46,370 bases of DNA from an uncultured Victivallales bacterium. GTDB lineage: Bacteria; Verrucomicrobiota; Lentisphaeria; Victivallales; UBA1829. Below the pieces are notes generated by a model, which was not told the origin of the DNA, searched no databases, and was given only the letters and a program-made list of their open reading frames with translations. Of the stretch, positions 27,235 through 35,840 are shown one piece after another. Made by a program: the position numbers and the translations under genes. The first letter of the stretch is position 1. Each line of letters opens with the position of its first letter. The stretch is from contig CALXRL010000069.1 of NCBI GenBank assembly GCA_944390735.1, positions 1 through 46,370 of the forward strand, given 5' to 3'.

Positions 27235-28494
27235 ATGAGTGAAACTTTTGATGTGGCTGTGATCGGCGCGGGATGCGCGGGACTTTGTGCGGCGATTCAG
27301 GCGGGGCGCGCCGGAGCGGAAACGGTTCTGATCGAAAAGAATGGGATCTGCGGGGGAACGCTGACCATGTGCGGGATCAATTATCCCGGTATTTTCAATG
27401 CGTGGGGAAAGCAGGTGATCGGAGGGATCGGCTGGGAGCTGGTCCGGAAGACACTGGAAGAGACGGGAGCGGAGATTCCGAATTTTTCAAAAGAGGAGAT
27501 GACGTGTCACTGGCAGCATCAGATCCGGACGAATCCGGTCGTGTTTGCCGCGTTGGCGGATCAGGCGCTTCTGGATGCGGGAGTTTCCATCCGTTTTCAC
27601 ACCATGCCCGGCGGGATTGTCCGGGACGGGGGATTGTGGAAACTGACGCTTTGCGGCAAGGATGGGTTGTATGATCTGTTTGCCAGAGTGGTGATTGACT
27701 GTTCCGGAGATGCCAATGCCGTGAAGATGGCCGGATATGCGGTGAATCAGCCGGAGTCGTGTCAGCCCGGGACGCTGAGTGTCTATGCCATTGGCTATGA
27801 GGAGGATCAACTGGATTTTCCCGCGTTGGAGAGTGCATTCAACGAGGCGGTGAAGAAAGGGGAGGTGCTGCCGGAAGACATGGGATGGGCGAAGGGATTC
27901 AATCGCGGATTTTTCCATGGGCACGGGGGCAACAGCAATCACATCTGCGGGATCAATGCGGCGGACAGTGCGGGGCGGACGAGGATGGAGATTGCGGGAC
28001 GGGAATCGATTCTGCGAATTTATCGTTTCCTTCATCGTCAGCCGGGGTTGGAGAATCTTGAGTTCCGTTTCGGGTCCGGGGAATGCGGGGTTCGGGAGAC
28101 GCGGACCATCGTTGGAGAGAAGACCGTTACGGTGGAAGATTATGTTTCCGGCCGGGTATATGATGATGCCATCTGCTACGGATTTTATCCGGTGGATCTG
28201 CATGATGAGAAGCTTGGTCTTGACAAGCGTGATCTTGCGCCGGGAGTTGTTCCGACGGTTCCGCTGGGGGCCTTGATTCCGCGAAAGAGTGAAGGGTTTC
28301 TTGCCGCGGGACGGATTTTATCCAGTGATCGTCTGGCGAATTCCGCGTTGCGGGTGCAGGCTCCCTGCATGGCAATGGGGCAGGCGGCCGGAGCGGCGGG
28401 GGCGCTGAGTGCGGAAACGGGACGAAATCCGATTGATCTTCCGATTGACGATGTTCGGAATCTTCTTCTGAAACATGGGGCGATTTTGCCTTGA
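27235..28494 (+). CDS. FAD-dependent oxidoreductase (FAD_oxidored family)
   Basis: A 419-residue flavoprotein. The dinucleotide-binding start DVAVIGAGCAGLCAA (6-20) with E34 at the end of the second strand binds FAD; GICGGTLTMCG is the following family stretch, and GFLAAGRILSSDRLANSALR near the C-terminus is the second FAD contact. These proteins are common beside glycoside hydrolases in PVC bacteria, but the substrate is not known. AAGGGAGCGGAG precedes the ATG by a few bases. It lies directly after the ilvE terminator and is followed by tandem repeats. Confidence 0.85.
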   Translation: MSETFDVAVIGAGCAGLCAAIQAGRAGAETVLIEKNGICGGTLTMCGINYPGIFNAWGKQVIGGIGWELVRKTLEETGAEIPNFSKEEMTCHWQHQIRTNPVVFAALADQALLDAGVSIRFHTMPGGIVRDGGLWKLTLCGKDGLYDLFARVVIDCSGDANAVKMAGYAVNQPESCQPGTLSVYAIGYEEDQLDFPALESAFNEAVKKGEVLPEDMGWAKGFNRGFFHGHGGNSNHICGINAADSAGRTRMEIAGRESILRIYRFLHRQPGLENLEFRFGSGECGVRETRTIVGEKTVTVEDYVSGRVYDDAICYGFYPVDLHDEKLGLDKRDLAPGVVPTVPLGALIPRKSEGFLAAGRILSSDRLANSALRVQAPCMAMGQAAGAAGALSAETGRNPIDLPIDDVRNLLLKHGAILP

Positions 28495-28510
28495 CACGTT
28501 GAGAGCCAAC

Positions 28511-28821
28511 GGCGGAGCCGCATTCATGGTGCAGGACTGTGCCCTGCTTCGGTCCAGCTGAATAAGCTGGCCGCCGGAGGCAGAGGAACGGCGAAGCCGC
28601 ATCCATGGTGCAGGTCCGTGACCTGCTTCGGTCCAGCTGAACAAGCTGGCCGCCGGAGGCAGAGGAAAGGCGGAGCCGCATCCATGGTGCAGGTCCGTGA
28701 CGAGCGTCGGTCCAGCTGAACAAGCTGGCCGCCGGAGGCAGAGGATGTGCGAAGCCGCATCCATGGTGCAGGTCTGTGACGAGCTTCGGTCCAGCTGAAC
28801 AAGCAGGCCGCCGGAGGCAAG
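28511..28821. repeat. Four tandem 79-bp repeats
   Basis: Units start at 28511, 28590, 28669 and 28748; the first three are exactly 79 bp, the fourth ends at about 28821. Each holds CCAGCT-GAACA-AGCTGG (one mismatch in unit 4) and GCC-GCCGGA-GGC hairpins; unit 2 also has GCAGGTC-CGT-GACCTGC. As 79 is not a multiple of three, a reading frame through the repeats would change with each unit, so it is not a protein repeat. It lies 16 bases after the FAD oxidoreductase stop. There are no spacers, so it is not a CRISPR array. Confidence 0.93.
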
Positions 28822-28949
28822 GCGCAGCAACGGAAGCAAACTATCTGAAAACAGGAACTTGCGGAAAAAAAGCATCCATAAAACCTCCATATTTTATTTG
28901 AAAACCCGGCTGGCTGGCCGTATGTTAAAGGAAAAGAAACGGAGAGATT

Positions 28950-30686
28950 ATGACTTGTTTTTCGACTGTATTCCGGCGCTTGCTTTTGAATCATTGGGGA
29001 ATTCTGCTGTTTGCGTTGTTTCTCCTGCTTCTTCTTATCGGATTGAAAATGACGACGCCTCTGACATTTCTCCTTCTTTTTCTGATTTCCGCATTTGTAT
29101 TTGCTTCGGTGACATTTCCTGTAAAGACGAGGCGTCTGTGGCTGATTCCGATGTTTCTTCTTCTGCCGCTGATCTGTATTCCGGGAGAACTTGCGGTGAT
29201 TTCCTGCGTTCCGGAATGGAGCCGGACGGTTCTGGAATGGCTGATTCCGCTGAATTCCTCTCTAGTTTCTCCGTTTCCATCCTGGAATGCTTTGCTGACG
29301 ATCTGGATTGGCAGCGCATGGGCGGTCTGGCTTCTCTGGGTGCTTTACATTTGCTGGCGGGGAACAACTCCGCGGCATTCAACCATCCGTTTTTTCAACA
29401 TTCTTCTGATATCGCTGGTTTTGTGGTGTTTCGCCCTCGGATTCCAGACGATTCGGGCGAGCAACTCCGCCGGAAGCGCCCGGCAATTCGTCGAGCAGAA
29501 CTATTCTCCGCGAACAACCCGCGACGGCCGGGATCTATCCAGTCTGATCCGGGAAAGCGCGACTCTCAAGGAGAAGATGCTCCGGAAATATCCGAAGTTC
29601 GCTCCTCCCTGCTGCGGAGTCTATCCCTGGACAACGCGGAACCGCAACGCCTCTCCTTCCGAGATCCGCGAAAGAGAGAAAATCATTCGCGCAACGCTCG
29701 CCAGCTGGAATGCTCCGGAAGTGCGGCGCTTTTTTGATTCACTGGACCGCTATGCGTCTCAGCGTCCGTTTCAGGGACATTGTATGATCGTCAACAATGA
29801 CTTCTTTTCTCTTCTGAATTCCCTTCGTTCGTTTGCCCGATATCAGCGCGGACGAGCGGAAGTCGCTCTGCATCAGGGGCGAACAAAGGAGATTCTTCCG
29901 CCGCTTGAGTCGATCACCGCATTCGATGAAGCGCTTCAGGAAGATGTGACTTCGATTTCCCAGTTGGTTCGCTGTGCCATTTTTTTCATTCAGGTTGATG
30001 GCGTCATTCAGCTTGGTCCGACCGCTCCCGATTATGCCGGAGTCTATCGGCGGATGCTGGAAACGGTTCAGAAATGGCGGGTCTCCGCTCCGGTGGAACT
30101 GGAACTCCTCCTATCCGGGCTTCAGAACCGCATTTCCCGCATCAATCGGATGCCGGAACATTTCCAGTTTCTGGATTTCGGTTTTCCCTTTCCCGCGGCT
30201 CTTCTGCTTCGTCCGCTGGAACTGACCGTCCGGACGACTCTTGTAAAACATGCCGTAGCCGCGCGAAAGCTGATCCCTCTTCTGGATTCGGTACAGCGCT
30301 TCCCGCTGGAAAACGGATGGATTCCGTTTCTCCGTCATCTGGAAGACAACACTCTCCCCGAAATCGACTGGGATGCGCTGAATCAGACAAAGGATCCGGA
30401 GCTTTCCTTTGTGAATCCGGATTCTCAGAAAGTACAGATGATCCGCAACTATGCAAAATTCCTCTGTGGAAAAAATCTTGCGGAGACGGGGATTGCTCTG
30501 AAACTTTACAAGTGTCTGCATGGAGCGTATCCGGAAACGACGCATGCCCTCCTTCCGGAAATTCTGAAAACGCTTCCACGGGACCCCTATACCGGAAAGC
30601 CGTTTGTCTATCGCCTCGAAAACGGGGAATTTTCCCTGATTTCCGGAGATCCGCTCATCCGTCTTCATTCCATAGCGGAGTATTGA
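28950..30686 (+). CDS. Membrane protein of unknown function
   Basis: A 578-residue protein. Four to five hydrophobic segments fill the first 175 residues; the rest (about 180-578) is soluble and helix-rich. The C-terminus has LYKCLHGAYPETTHALLPE and LPRDPYTGKPFVYRLENGEF, a short motif common at the ends of PVC membrane proteins and also like the end of GspG pseudopilins. I do not recognise the family. GGAGAG lies three bases before the ATG, with AAAGG further up. It is convergent with the AraC gene, 38 bases apart. Confidence 0.7.
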   Translation: MTCFSTVFRRLLLNHWGILLFALFLLLLLIGLKMTTPLTFLLLFLISAFVFASVTFPVKTRRLWLIPMFLLLPLICIPGELAVISCVPEWSRTVLEWLIPLNSSLVSPFPSWNALLTIWIGSAWAVWLLWVLYICWRGTTPRHSTIRFFNILLISLVLWCFALGFQTIRASNSAGSARQFVEQNYSPRTTRDGRDLSSLIRESATLKEKMLRKYPKFAPPCCGVYPWTTRNRNASPSEIREREKIIRATLASWNAPEVRRFFDSLDRYASQRPFQGHCMIVNNDFFSLLNSLRSFARYQRGRAEVALHQGRTKEILPPLESITAFDEALQEDVTSISQLVRCAIFFIQVDGVIQLGPTAPDYAGVYRRMLETVQKWRVSAPVELELLLSGLQNRISRINRMPEHFQFLDFGFPFPAALLLRPLELTVRTTLVKHAVAARKLIPLLDSVQRFPLENGWIPFLRHLEDNTLPEIDWDALNQTKDPELSFVNPDSQKVQMIRNYAKFLCGKNLAETGIALKLYKCLHGAYPETTHALLPEILKTLPRDPYTGKPFVYRLENGEFSLISGDPLIRLHSIAEY

Positions 30687-30724
30687 CTCTGCTCCGAGCC
30701 GCGAGGTTTCCCTCCGGGGGATTA

Positions 30725-31612
30725 TTAGCGGTTCCATTCGGAATGTCTGGAGGGGGGATAGAGCGCATATTTTTTGAAAAGACGGGAGAAATGGAACGGA
30801 TTTTCAAAGTGGAGATAGTCGCTGATCTCCTTGACCTTCATCTCCGGATGAATGCTCATAATTTGCCTTGCGCGGTCGATCTTGAACTTCATGAACGCCT
30901 TGACCGGAGCAAGCCCGAAGAGTTTGTTGCAGACCCGATTCAGGGAACTTCGACTCATCCCGGTTTCGATGCAGAGAGTCTCCAGAGAGGGCATTTTCGT
31001 CAGATTCCGCTCAAAAACCCGGAGAATCTGCGAGACAATGTTCCGGTTCATGGCCAGACGAATAAAATCCGCATACAGATTCTCCTGCGGAAACATCGGA
31101 ATACATTTCCAGAACAGCGCCTGAAAAAGGGAATTCTGGATATGACAGCTCTCCGGTCCGACCTGACGGTGCGCCTCCTGCCAGATCAGCTGGATGATCG
31201 TTTCCACAAACGGACGCTCCGGCAGTGCGGCAACCTGCTGGCGACAAGGTAAATCCGGCGCAAACAACGTCGTCAGCTGCTCGTTGGAACTCTGCTTCCG
31301 AATGAGAAAATGAAATGTCTGATACGGCGATTCCCGGTCAAACAGATCCTGATGGCGCTGGTGCGCCTGAATAATGACAAATTCGCCCGGACGCACCGTA
31401 ATCGCTTCCTCATTGATGAGACATTTATACTCATTTTTCATCGGAAGAATCATCTCGTAATCCGTCGATGCATGAACATGATACGGCGCGTTGCGGATCG
31501 GAAACACCTGCTGAATATTGATGAAAAACGGCTGATACTGCTCCAGCGGCGAATGCTCCTTCCGATAGGAATCGGAAATTTCCATTTGAACATAATCGTA
31601 GATGCCCGGCAT
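30725..31612 (-). CDS. AraC family transcriptional regulator
   Basis: A 295-residue regulator. The N-terminal cupin sensor (about 1-150) has HVHASTDYEMILP and VRPGEFVIIQAHQRHQ, typical of sugar-sensing AraC proteins; the C-terminal DNA-binding domain (about 190-295) has MPSLETLCIETGMSRSSLNR and VKEISDYLHFENPFHFSRLF. A longer frame runs to 31777, but GGGAGAGG lies eight bases before ATG 31612. It is divergent from the second GH130 gene, which it probably controls. Confidence 0.88.
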   Translation of the reverse strand: MPGIYDYVQMEISDSYRKEHSPLEQYQPFFINIQQVFPIRNAPYHVHASTDYEMILPMKNEYKCLINEEAITVRPGEFVIIQAHQRHQDLFDRESPYQTFHFLIRKQSSNEQLTTLFAPDLPCRQQVAALPERPFVETIIQLIWQEAHRQVGPESCHIQNSLFQALFWKCIPMFPQENLYADFIRLAMNRNIVSQILRVFERNLTKMPSLETLCIETGMSRSSLNRVCNKLFGLAPVKAFMKFKIDRARQIMSIHPEMKVKEISDYLHFENPFHFSRLFKKYALYPPSRHSEWNR

Positions 31613-31800
31613 TTTTCTGGCCTCTCCCTTTTTCCCGCACAGAAAGAATCTCCCCCCTGATAGTTTACCGCCGATCCCGGAAAGAATCAATCCGGAAATC
31701 CTTTTTTTTGGGAAAATCAGATATGTTTTGAACTTTTCATCCATTTTTTTTTCCGTTTTTCCGTGTATAATTATCAAGATGTCACAGGAAAGGATTTTTT

Positions 31801-32805
31801 ATGCAGTACACCACCCCTTCTTTTTTGAAACGATATGAGGGAAATCCCGTGCTATCGGCAAAGGATATCCCGTATGACGCATCCTTGATCTTCAACGCAG
31901 GCGTTACCCGCTATCAGGGAAAATATGTGATGGCTTTCCGGAACGACTACGGATCCACAGAACAGGACTGGCGAAATTATTTCAGCGGCAAACCGGGAGG
32001 AAAAAATACTTTCAAGACCTCCATCGGCATCGCTTTCAGCGACGACGGCATCCACTGGACCCCGGGCCCGAAACCCGTATTCACCCTGGAAGACGATGAC
32101 ATCATCCGGGCTTATGACCCCCGCTTGACCGCCATCGACGGACGCATCGTCATGTGCTTCGCCGTCGATACCCGTCACGGCCTCCGCGGCGGAATCGCCG
32201 TCACAGAGGATTTCGAGAAATTCGAAATCATGTCCCTCTCTTCCCCGGATAACCGGAACATGGTCCTCTTCCCCGAAAAAATCGGAGGAAAATATGTCCG
32301 CCTGGAACGCCCGCTCCCCATCTACAGCCGCGGCGGCGGAGAACATTTCGATATCTGGTATTCCGATTCCCCGGACCTTCGTTACTGGGGCGGAAACCAC
32401 CTTCTCCTCGGTGCGGAACAGGTCCCCTTCGCCAACGCTAAAATCGGTCCCGCTGCACCCCCGGTCAAAACCCCGAAAGGATGGCTGACCACCTTCCACG
32501 CCGTCGCTATCGTCCCTCAGGAACTCCCCTCCTGGCACCCCGACTGGCATAAAATCTACAGCGCAGGAATCATGCTCCTCGATCTCGATAATCCGACTAA
32601 AATCATTGGAATGGGGAAAACTCCTCTCATCTGGCCCGAAACTCCATACGAAAAAATCGGCTTCCGCGGCAGCGTCATCTTCCCCGGCGGCATGATCCTC
32701 GAAGATTCCGGCGAAGTGAAAATCTATTACGGAGCCGCAGATACCGTCGAATGTCTCGCCTCCGCCGATCTCAACGATCTCCTCGCCTTCTGTGAGCCTG
32801 TTTGA
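31801..32805 (+). CDS. GH130 family glycoside phosphorylase/hydrolase
   Basis: A 334-residue cytosolic beta-propeller enzyme. AYDPRLT holds the catalytic Asp (D106) and NRNMVLFPEKIGGKYVRLER is the phosphate and sugar-binding stretch. It belongs to a different subgroup from the GH130 at 13.5-14.5 kb (an extra loop at about 52-70; different C-terminus), so the two probably split different beta-mannosides. AGGAAAGGA lies six bases before the ATG, and TATAAT is at 31766-31771 without a clear -35, as expected for an activated promoter. It is divergent from an AraC regulator. Confidence 0.9.
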   Translation: MQYTTPSFLKRYEGNPVLSAKDIPYDASLIFNAGVTRYQGKYVMAFRNDYGSTEQDWRNYFSGKPGGKNTFKTSIGIAFSDDGIHWTPGPKPVFTLEDDDIIRAYDPRLTAIDGRIVMCFAVDTRHGLRGGIAVTEDFEKFEIMSLSSPDNRNMVLFPEKIGGKYVRLERPLPIYSRGGGEHFDIWYSDSPDLRYWGGNHLLLGAEQVPFANAKIGPAAPPVKTPKGWLTTFHAVAIVPQELPSWHPDWHKIYSAGIMLLDLDNPTKIIGMGKTPLIWPETPYEKIGFRGSVIFPGGMILEDSGEVKIYYGAADTVECLASADLNDLLAFCEPV

Positions 32806-32910
32806 TTCCGGAGACCAACTCTCGTTTCCCTGTTTCGGAAAACGTGTCACTGCTTTCTCGTTCTCCCGGACTTCGGAGGGGACGAGTCGGAGACTTTTCA
32901 ATCTTCGGTA

Positions 32911-33338
32911 TCCTGCTTCGGGGGTTTTGGGTTGGTGGCTTCTCGCCCCCAACACCCCTCGGCAGGACCGAAGGCCCTGCACCCGTCGCAAAAATTGAAT
33001 TTTTGCTCCTATGAGTGTTTCGACACCTGTCGACCAGGGGGCCAACCGAAGGTTTTCCCCCTGGACCCCCTCATCCTTTTCGGCGTATCCACGTCTAGGA
33101 GGAAAAACAAAGCGGGATCGTCTGCGAACGTCTCTTAGTCGGCGGGAAACGGCTGCATCGGGAAAAAAGGAGCAGGGAGTGCAGAGGGCGAACCATTCGG
33201 TTTGCCCTTTGCCCGGCAAGTGCCGGAAAAAAACGGGAAGCCGAAATTTCAAATTTCGGCGATGGGTGCAGGGCCCATGGTCCTGCCGAGGGGTGTTGGG
33301 GGCGAGAAGCCACCAACCCAAAACCCCCGAAGCAGGAA
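32911..33338. repeat. Dispersed element with 79-bp inverted-repeat arms, copy 2
   Basis: The left arm (about 32911-32989) and right arm (about 33259-33337) are inverse complements with four mismatches. The 270-bp centre has further hairpins, among them AAAAATT/AATTTTT and CGAAATTT/AAATTTCG. The segment 33036-33338 recurs at 1-244. No target-site duplication and no transposase frame are visible. It fills the gap between GH130 and the beta-helix gene. The element could be a MITE-like mobile unit or a structured RNA. Confidence 0.85.
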
Positions 33339-33491
33339 AGCGGAGTGAGAAACCTTTGATTCATTTTTCGAAGGCGGATGTATTTTCCATGTTATCGTGT
33401 CTTGTATTTTGTTTTCAAGAGGATACAGTAAAAAAAAGGACGCAGTGGAAGCGGTCCGAAAGAGCAAGAGAAACCATTCAGGAGAGATGTT

Positions 33492-35609
33492 ATGATTTCA
33501 GAGATAACGATTGTTCCCCGAGGGAAGGGGAGGGGGGGGAAGGATGCGTCGTCGGAGCTTCATACGATAGAGGAGGCGCTGAGAGAGCTTCGGGTCATGA
33601 AGAACCGTGGCGAGGTACGTTTTCCTGTGACGGTCTGGTGCAGGGGGGGGACCTATCCGGTAGAGGATCCGATTCTGATTAAGCCGGAAGATTCCATGCC
33701 GGTGACGTTCAAGGCGATGCCCGGGGAAGAGCCGGTTTTTGACGGCGGTTATCATCTGAGCAATTGGAAGAGGACGAAATTGAATGGGAAAGAGGTTCTG
33801 TATGCCGCGGTTCCCGATTCGGTTATTCAGGATGGAGCCATCCATCAGTTTCATGTGAACGGGAAGCGGAAGAAGCGAGCCGCGTGGCCGAAGCTTCCCG
33901 AAGTTCTGACGCCGGCCGGGCCTGGGATTGAATTTCAGGATGTATTGTTCAATCCATCGAATTGTTTTTATGTGAAGAAAGGGGATTTCAATCCGAAGTG
34001 GTACAATCCGCAGGGGATTGAGGCTCAGCTGTATCAGCTCTGGACGGAATCCCATCTTCCTCTGGAGTCCTTTGATCCGAAGAGCGGGCTTGTGAAATTC
34101 CGTTATTACATTCGTTGTGAAGTGAATGTCAAGAGCACCCGGTACACCTGGCAGAATGTCCGCGAAGCATTGACGGAGCCGGGAGAGTTCTATTTTGACA
34201 ATCTCCGAAAATGGATCTATTATCTGCCGGAGGAGGGGGAGAATGAGAAGAATATCGACGCAGTGATTCCCCGGACCGGTGTGATTCTGATGCTTGCCGG
34301 GAATGCCGCGGAGAAGGAGTTTGTTCAAGGCATTCGTTTTGATGGTCTGACCTTCCGTCATGCGGGTGCTGGGATTCCCAAAGGGGGGCTCTGGTACGAC
34401 ACTCCGGCTTCTCGCGGGATTCCACCATGCCGCAACTATTATGCGGGAACGGATACCGGGGAGAAAGTGTTCGGCGGGTGCGGTCAGGCATCGGCGAATG
34501 TTCCGGGTGTGATTCTTGTGACCGGAGCAAAGGACTGTGCGTTTGAAAACTGCAGAATAGAGCGTTCGAACTGGTATGGCGTGTGCATTGCGGCCGGTTC
34601 CTCCTCGATCGAGTTGTCCTATAATGAGCTGTCGGATCTCGGGGGAGGGGGAGTGATTGTTTCCGGCAGTTCGGCTGTCCAGCAGGAACCGGAACAGACG
34701 GTGCATCATATTTCCGTGACGGACAATCATATTCACGACTGCGGCGCCTATTTTCTGAGTGCGGTCGGGATTCTGCTGGGACATGCCCGAAACTGTCTGG
34801 TGGAGCACAATCATGTGCACGATCTTTATTATACGGCGATTTCCTGCGGCTGGGTGTGGGGTTACGGGGAGACGGCTTCGCGGGAGAACCGGATCGGGTT
34901 CAATTTGCTCCATGACATCGGCAAGGAGATGCTCTGTGACATGGGCGGAATCTACACGCTTGGAATCCAGCCCGGAACTCGGATTTACAACAATTTGATT
35001 TTCAATGTCCGGTGTCGTTTCTACGGCGGCTGGGGCATTTACACCGATGAGGGATCCTCGCACATCGTGATTGAAAACAATATTTGCTACGATTGTTCCC
35101 GGGAGAGTTTCCATCAGCATTACGGGCGCGAGAACATTGTCCGGCACAATATCGCCGCGTATGGGGAACAGAACGGAATTGCGATTACCTCGGGCCACAA
35201 TCGGAAGACGGGGTATGAGTCGCCGGGGGAAAACTATACGGTCAACTACAACTTCTACACCAATGTGATTCTGGTCGACGGAACCCCGTTTTACCGAACC
35301 TGTTTTCACGAAGCCGTTGAATCCGATCAGTTCTTTACCGATCTGAACTTCCTCTGGGATGTTTCCAAACGGAAAAAACGGATTCCTTTTGCCACCGGGG
35401 ATCACGATTGGAAACTCTCCAGAAATGAGTGGCTTGCCATGGGACACGACACGCATTCCGAATTCGTGGATCCGGGATTTGTGAATCCGGAAAAACGGGA
35501 TTTCCATTTGAAAGCCGATTCCGTTCTTTGGAAATCCGGCTTTCCGGATCCGGCAATCACAATAGAAAACGCCGGAGTCAGAAAAAGGAAACGCTCCCGG
35601 AAAGCATGA
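33492..35609 (+). CDS. Right-handed parallel beta-helix protein (GH141/lyase-like)
   Basis: A 705-residue protein. The first 150 residues have the layout seen in GH141-like and related enzymes: a segment like SLEEAL, VWCRGGTYPVED (48-59), FDGGYHLSNW, then HVNGKRKKRAAWPKL. The centre (about 270-560) holds many short N-and-I/V-rich strand repeats of a parallel beta-helix (IELSYNELSDLGGGGVIV and similar). No signal peptide is seen, so it acts inside the cell unless the start is misplaced; AGGAGAG lies five bases before ATG 33492. Two G8 runs (33532-33539 and 33643-33650) lie in the first 53 codons. Activity is uncertain: glycosidase or polysaccharide lyase. Confidence 0.75.
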   Translation: MISEITIVPRGKGRGGKDASSELHTIEEALRELRVMKNRGEVRFPVTVWCRGGTYPVEDPILIKPEDSMPVTFKAMPGEEPVFDGGYHLSNWKRTKLNGKEVLYAAVPDSVIQDGAIHQFHVNGKRKKRAAWPKLPEVLTPAGPGIEFQDVLFNPSNCFYVKKGDFNPKWYNPQGIEAQLYQLWTESHLPLESFDPKSGLVKFRYYIRCEVNVKSTRYTWQNVREALTEPGEFYFDNLRKWIYYLPEEGENEKNIDAVIPRTGVILMLAGNAAEKEFVQGIRFDGLTFRHAGAGIPKGGLWYDTPASRGIPPCRNYYAGTDTGEKVFGGCGQASANVPGVILVTGAKDCAFENCRIERSNWYGVCIAAGSSSIELSYNELSDLGGGGVIVSGSSAVQQEPEQTVHHISVTDNHIHDCGAYFLSAVGILLGHARNCLVEHNHVHDLYYTAISCGWVWGYGETASRENRIGFNLLHDIGKEMLCDMGGIYTLGIQPGTRIYNNLIFNVRCRFYGGWGIYTDEGSSHIVIENNICYDCSRESFHQHYGRENIVRHNIAAYGEQNGIAITSGHNRKTGYESPGENYTVNYNFYTNVILVDGTPFYRTCFHEAVESDQFFTDLNFLWDVSKRKKRIPFATGDHDWKLSRNEWLAMGHDTHSEFVDPGFVNPEKRDFHLKADSVLWKSGFPDPAITIENAGVRKRKRSRKA

Positions 35610-35840
35610 TCCGCGAACCCGGATTCTCAAAAAATGGCGGGGAAGCAATGCCGCCCCTCGACAGCTGCAACTGAGCCGACCTTCCGGAATGCTCAAGGTT
35701 TTTCCGGAGGGGGAGGTGGTGCGGAGATCCATGGAATTCGACAGACTGCGGATTGCGTTGATTTCCGCTCCGTTTTTCCGCTTCGATTTCCCGGGAAAGG
35801 GGCGGTTCCGGGAAAAGAGGGGAGGCGGCCGGAGAGAAGT

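Noticed and set aside
28511..28821. CRISPR array
   Set aside because: The units are contiguous, with no unique spacers, and no cas genes are present.
28318..28890. Minus-strand frame through the 79-bp repeats that yields a Cys- and Arg-rich repeat protein
   Set aside because: The period of 79 changes the frame at each unit, no start signal is seen, and several overlapping frames look equally repetitive.
32806..33345. Insertion sequence with transposase
   Set aside because: Long inverted arms are present, but no frame resembles a transposase and no target duplication is visible; at most a non-autonomous element.
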